This document shows positions 61,742 to 64,000 of a DNA stretch of 64,000 nucleotides, piece after piece (the stretch's first letter is position 1; each line of letters starts with the position of its first letter). The notes beneath the pieces are model-generated. The model made no database searches. It saw only the letters and a program-made list of their open reading frames with translations, and had not been told where the DNA came from. A program made the translations under genes and the position numbers. Location: NCBI GenBank assembly GCA_030248225.1, contig JASANE010010005.1, positions 1 to 64,000 of the forward strand, written 5' to 3'. This stretch comes from Trileptium ribeirensis (Eukaryota > Nematoda > Enoplea > Enoplida > Thoracostomopsidae).

Positions 61742-62713
61742 CTATCCATTTTTGCAGCCTTTTGACATCTTTTTTCCACCACGTTCTCGTGTTGCAGTCG
61801 AATAACAGTCCACTTCCAAGCATGCTTGCACGATTCTTGCTTGTGTTCTTCGTGATAGCTTCGTATTGGTCAGTTGTCTCTTGACTTTTTGCCACAGGGA
61901 CGCTGCTCGCCGAATTCTGTTCTTTATATCGGATTCATGGTTTAACCAGCAGCAGAGCATTCTCACGTCCGCTTCGACATCACCAAAAATCATCGTTTCT
62001 TCTTTATCGTCGTTAGTTGTTTCCTTAAACTGGTTCATTACCTGCTTCACGTGCCGCAAACCAATGTCAATCTCTTCCTGGTTGCCGAGAATTGTTGTAT
62101 CGTCGGCGAAAAAATTGATGATTGTAACTGTTTTTGCTTCGCTGTTGTAACGCTCCCACCGAGATGTTGATGGGAAACGGTTGTCGGGGACCCATCGCCA
62201 TTTTATGCCTGCGTTTGGGTCGTGCTGAAGGCGAGATTTTTCGGCTAGACGCATTACAGTCTGATGGTAGATATTGAATAGCATTGGCGATGTCGGGCAG
62301 CCTTCACTTAGTCCACGTTGTGGGCACCATGTTTCACTGTCCCGGCCTTTGCTTTTGATGCAATAAGACGTTGTTTCATGTATGTCTATGATGGTGTTGA
62401 TGAAGTTTCCACTTAGTCCGTAGCGTTGAAGCATCATCCATAGAGCGGGTTTATTGACACGCGGGTATGCTTTGCGTAGGTCTAGTAGTCGTGCTACTTC
62501 ATCATTTGTCCGTTGTTGTTGATTATTACCGTTGCACCTTTTCTTCCGATCCAACGCGTCTTCCCGGATCCTGATCATAGTTTTGGTTGCGTCAGCTGTT
62601 GACCTGCCCTGCCTGAAGCCTTGCTGGTTGTCGTCAAGTAACTCCAGGTGTTCGGCCCACCATCTTAGTCGACTGGAAAAAACTCTTGCCAGAATTCTAC
62701 TTCCCATGGACAA
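61742..62713 (-). pseudogene. LINE reverse transcriptase domain
   Basis: RT motifs occur in order: LLSMGSRILARVF, NQQGFRQGRST, LLDLRKAYPRV, RGLSEGCPTSPMLFN and FFADDTTILG with the catalytic Asp pair. The normal DFxKA of motif A reads DLRKAYPRV but keeps its Asp. The frame overlaps the endonuclease frame at its start and is lost near 61830 at its end, where the sequence continues as WWKKDVKRLQKWIDK in another frame. Confidence 0.88.
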
Positions 62714-64000
62714 GAGGTATACTCCACGGTAGTTGGAGCAATTGTTCCGGTCTCCCTTTTAAACATGGGAATCACTTGGGCTTCTTTTAGCGCTGTTGCC
62801 CATTTGCTTGCTCGAGTTTGGAACACATACTTTACCATAGCGATGATAGCATCTTGGATGTCCGAGCCGCAAGCTCTGATGTACCCCATTCTCACGCCAT
62901 CCTTGCCTTCCGTTGAATCATTGATGTGTTTCATCTCATTGACTATTTCCTCAGTAGAAGGAGTTTCATTCAGCCACTCATTTGCTTCAACGGCATTGTC
63001 CCACTGTCGGAGGTCGGGGGCTTGCTCGACTGAAGCTTTGATTTCGTCTGGACTTCGTTCGTATCGTTGTTTTGATACCGCTTCGAAATGTTGTTTGAAT
63101 TGATCCGATGTTATCGTTGTTGAGTGTCCCGGCCGGGTACCTCTGCTGCCTAGTTGCCGTAGTGTGCGGTATAGTTCGCCTATATCTCCTCTGTTCGATG
63201 CGGCTTCGCATATCGTCAGAATGTTGTTCCACCATTCTGTTTCAATTACCTTTAGACGTTGTCTTAGCTCCTTCCTCGCTATTCGCAGTTGTTGCTTTGC
63301 TAATAGCAACTGTTGGGCATAATCGTCGTCATTTGGTCTAGTTTGCTCTTCCTCCAGCTGGTTTCGCTTGTCAATCAGTTTGCTTATTTCACTTGACATG
63401 CGTCTTATCTCTTCTTCATGTCCAACTTTCCACGGTTCCATTATCGTTTTTTGTCGTGTGCCGCATATTCGTTTCGCTGTTGACGTTAAAGCGTCGGCAA
63501 TTATTTCCCAGTTCGTTTGATGTTCATTGATGTCCTGCAGTCTGTCGTTCCACATTTCTTGAGTTTCCTCAGCAAACTGGCGCTTCACTTCATTGTTATT
63601 TAGTCGTTCCCATCGAACTTTAGGCTGTTTGAGTGTTGACGGGTTTATGTGCCACGTTCTTGGTTTATTTAGACCTACCGTGAGAACTTTCGGGTTGTGA
63701 TCTGATAGGTTGCTGCATCTGTCCACTCGTAATTTCTTGGCGAAATGATGTCGTTGACTTTGTCGCATGAAGAAAGTGTCCAGTTCATACCACCGCTGGT
63801 GCATGCGGTTGAACCAGGTGCCTCTACGTCTCATGTTGAGGAAACTATCAACGTGGGCTAAGTCGTTCTCGACACACCAGTTGAGTAGTTCTTCGCCAGC
63901 GCGGTTACTCGAGCGCATTCCGAATTTTCCGCTTACTTGTGGTCTGTCTGATCCGCCACCGAGGTGAGAGTTGTGATCTCCGCCGATTATGCTGAGCGCT
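62665..64000 (-). pseudogene. LINE endonuclease C-terminal half and linker to RT
   Basis: The reading frame enters from beyond the edge with IIGGDHNSHLG, matching the GDxN motif of APE endonucleases. The phrases MRSSNRAGEELLNWC and LSDH (the catalytic His motif) follow. After about 200 residues of charged linker come the first RT residues (AQVIPMFK), where the frame breaks near 62700. The enzyme would nick target DNA to prime reverse transcription. Confidence 0.85.

Larger units (their letters stand above)
60894..64000 (-). mobile_element. Non-LTR retrotransposon (APE-type LINE), frameshifted, continues past the right edge
   Basis: On the minus strand the order is the C-terminal half of an apurinic-type endonuclease, a linker, a reverse transcriptase with an FADD box, a post-RT segment (LGHVFRMENN; ILREAGIDW) and C-terminal C2H2 zinc fingers. 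At least four frame changes break it. The post-RT segment resembles that of RTE-like or related LINEs, but I cannot fix the clade. The 5' part lies beyond 64000. Confidence 0.85.

Overview
The window is animal genomic DNA from an invertebrate whose lineage I cannot fix from sequence alone. A tunicate would fit the sushi-repeat gene and the moderate AT content, but that is a guess. The host genes have introns: six phase-1 complement-control-protein (sushi) exons lie on the minus strand at 1.1-13.2 kb, and four exons of a TCERG1/CA150-type transcription-elongation and splicing factor lie on the minus strand at 55.8-58.9 kb. Almost everything between them is mobile DNA.

The centre, 13811-44942, is one giant Ty3/Gypsy-type LTR retroelement of about 31.1 kb. 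Its two direct LTRs are about 6.8 kb each (13811-20589 and 38126-44942), start TGTAA and end TTACA, and look about 97-98% identical by eye. The 17.5-kb interior carries a single unbroken 4459-codon ORF (21972-35351). Its order is unusual: Gag capsid and CCHC knuckle, a long acidic linker, an unassigned Cys-containing domain, a membrane-anchored Env-like glycoprotein, and only then protease, reverse transcriptase, RNase H and integrase. Behind it are an overlapping proline/arginine/acid-rich ORF in the -1 frame (35252-36094) and a 392-aa ORF (36168-37346). The 392-aa ORF joins a NADAR-type domain, a family that acts on ADP-ribose conjugates, to an SGNH/GDSL-like domain. Env placed between Gag and Pol, a NADAR cargo and 6.8-kb LTRs together make this the most novel item in the window.

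Left flank (1-13.8 kb): the sushi exons and their introns have been segmentally duplicated (1-1.45 kb is related to 10.6-13.3 kb). One exon uses a GC donor. A 400-bp foldback element, a perfect 87-bp tandem duplication and a tandem repeat of about 176 bp lie in the introns.

Right flank (44.9-64 kb): a diverged LTR of a related family in opposite orientation (47237 down to 44943) contains a 23/46-bp minisatellite. It is followed by an internally deleted Ty3-like remnant on the minus strand, a purine-rich C-poor block, a broken Merlin/IS1595-type transposase, an 18-bp higher-order hexamer array, the TCERG1 exons, and a frameshifted non-LTR retrotransposon (APE endonuclease, RT, C-terminal C2H2 fingers) that runs off the right edge.

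How the parts work together: the giant polyprotein could supply capsid, replication enzymes and a fusion-type glycoprotein from one translation product, with the terminal ORF as accessory cargo. The long intact ORF and close LTRs suggest recent activity. However, the LTRs share a sharply diverged patch near their 3' ends, and I see no target-site duplication, so this copy may be a recombinant of two elements.
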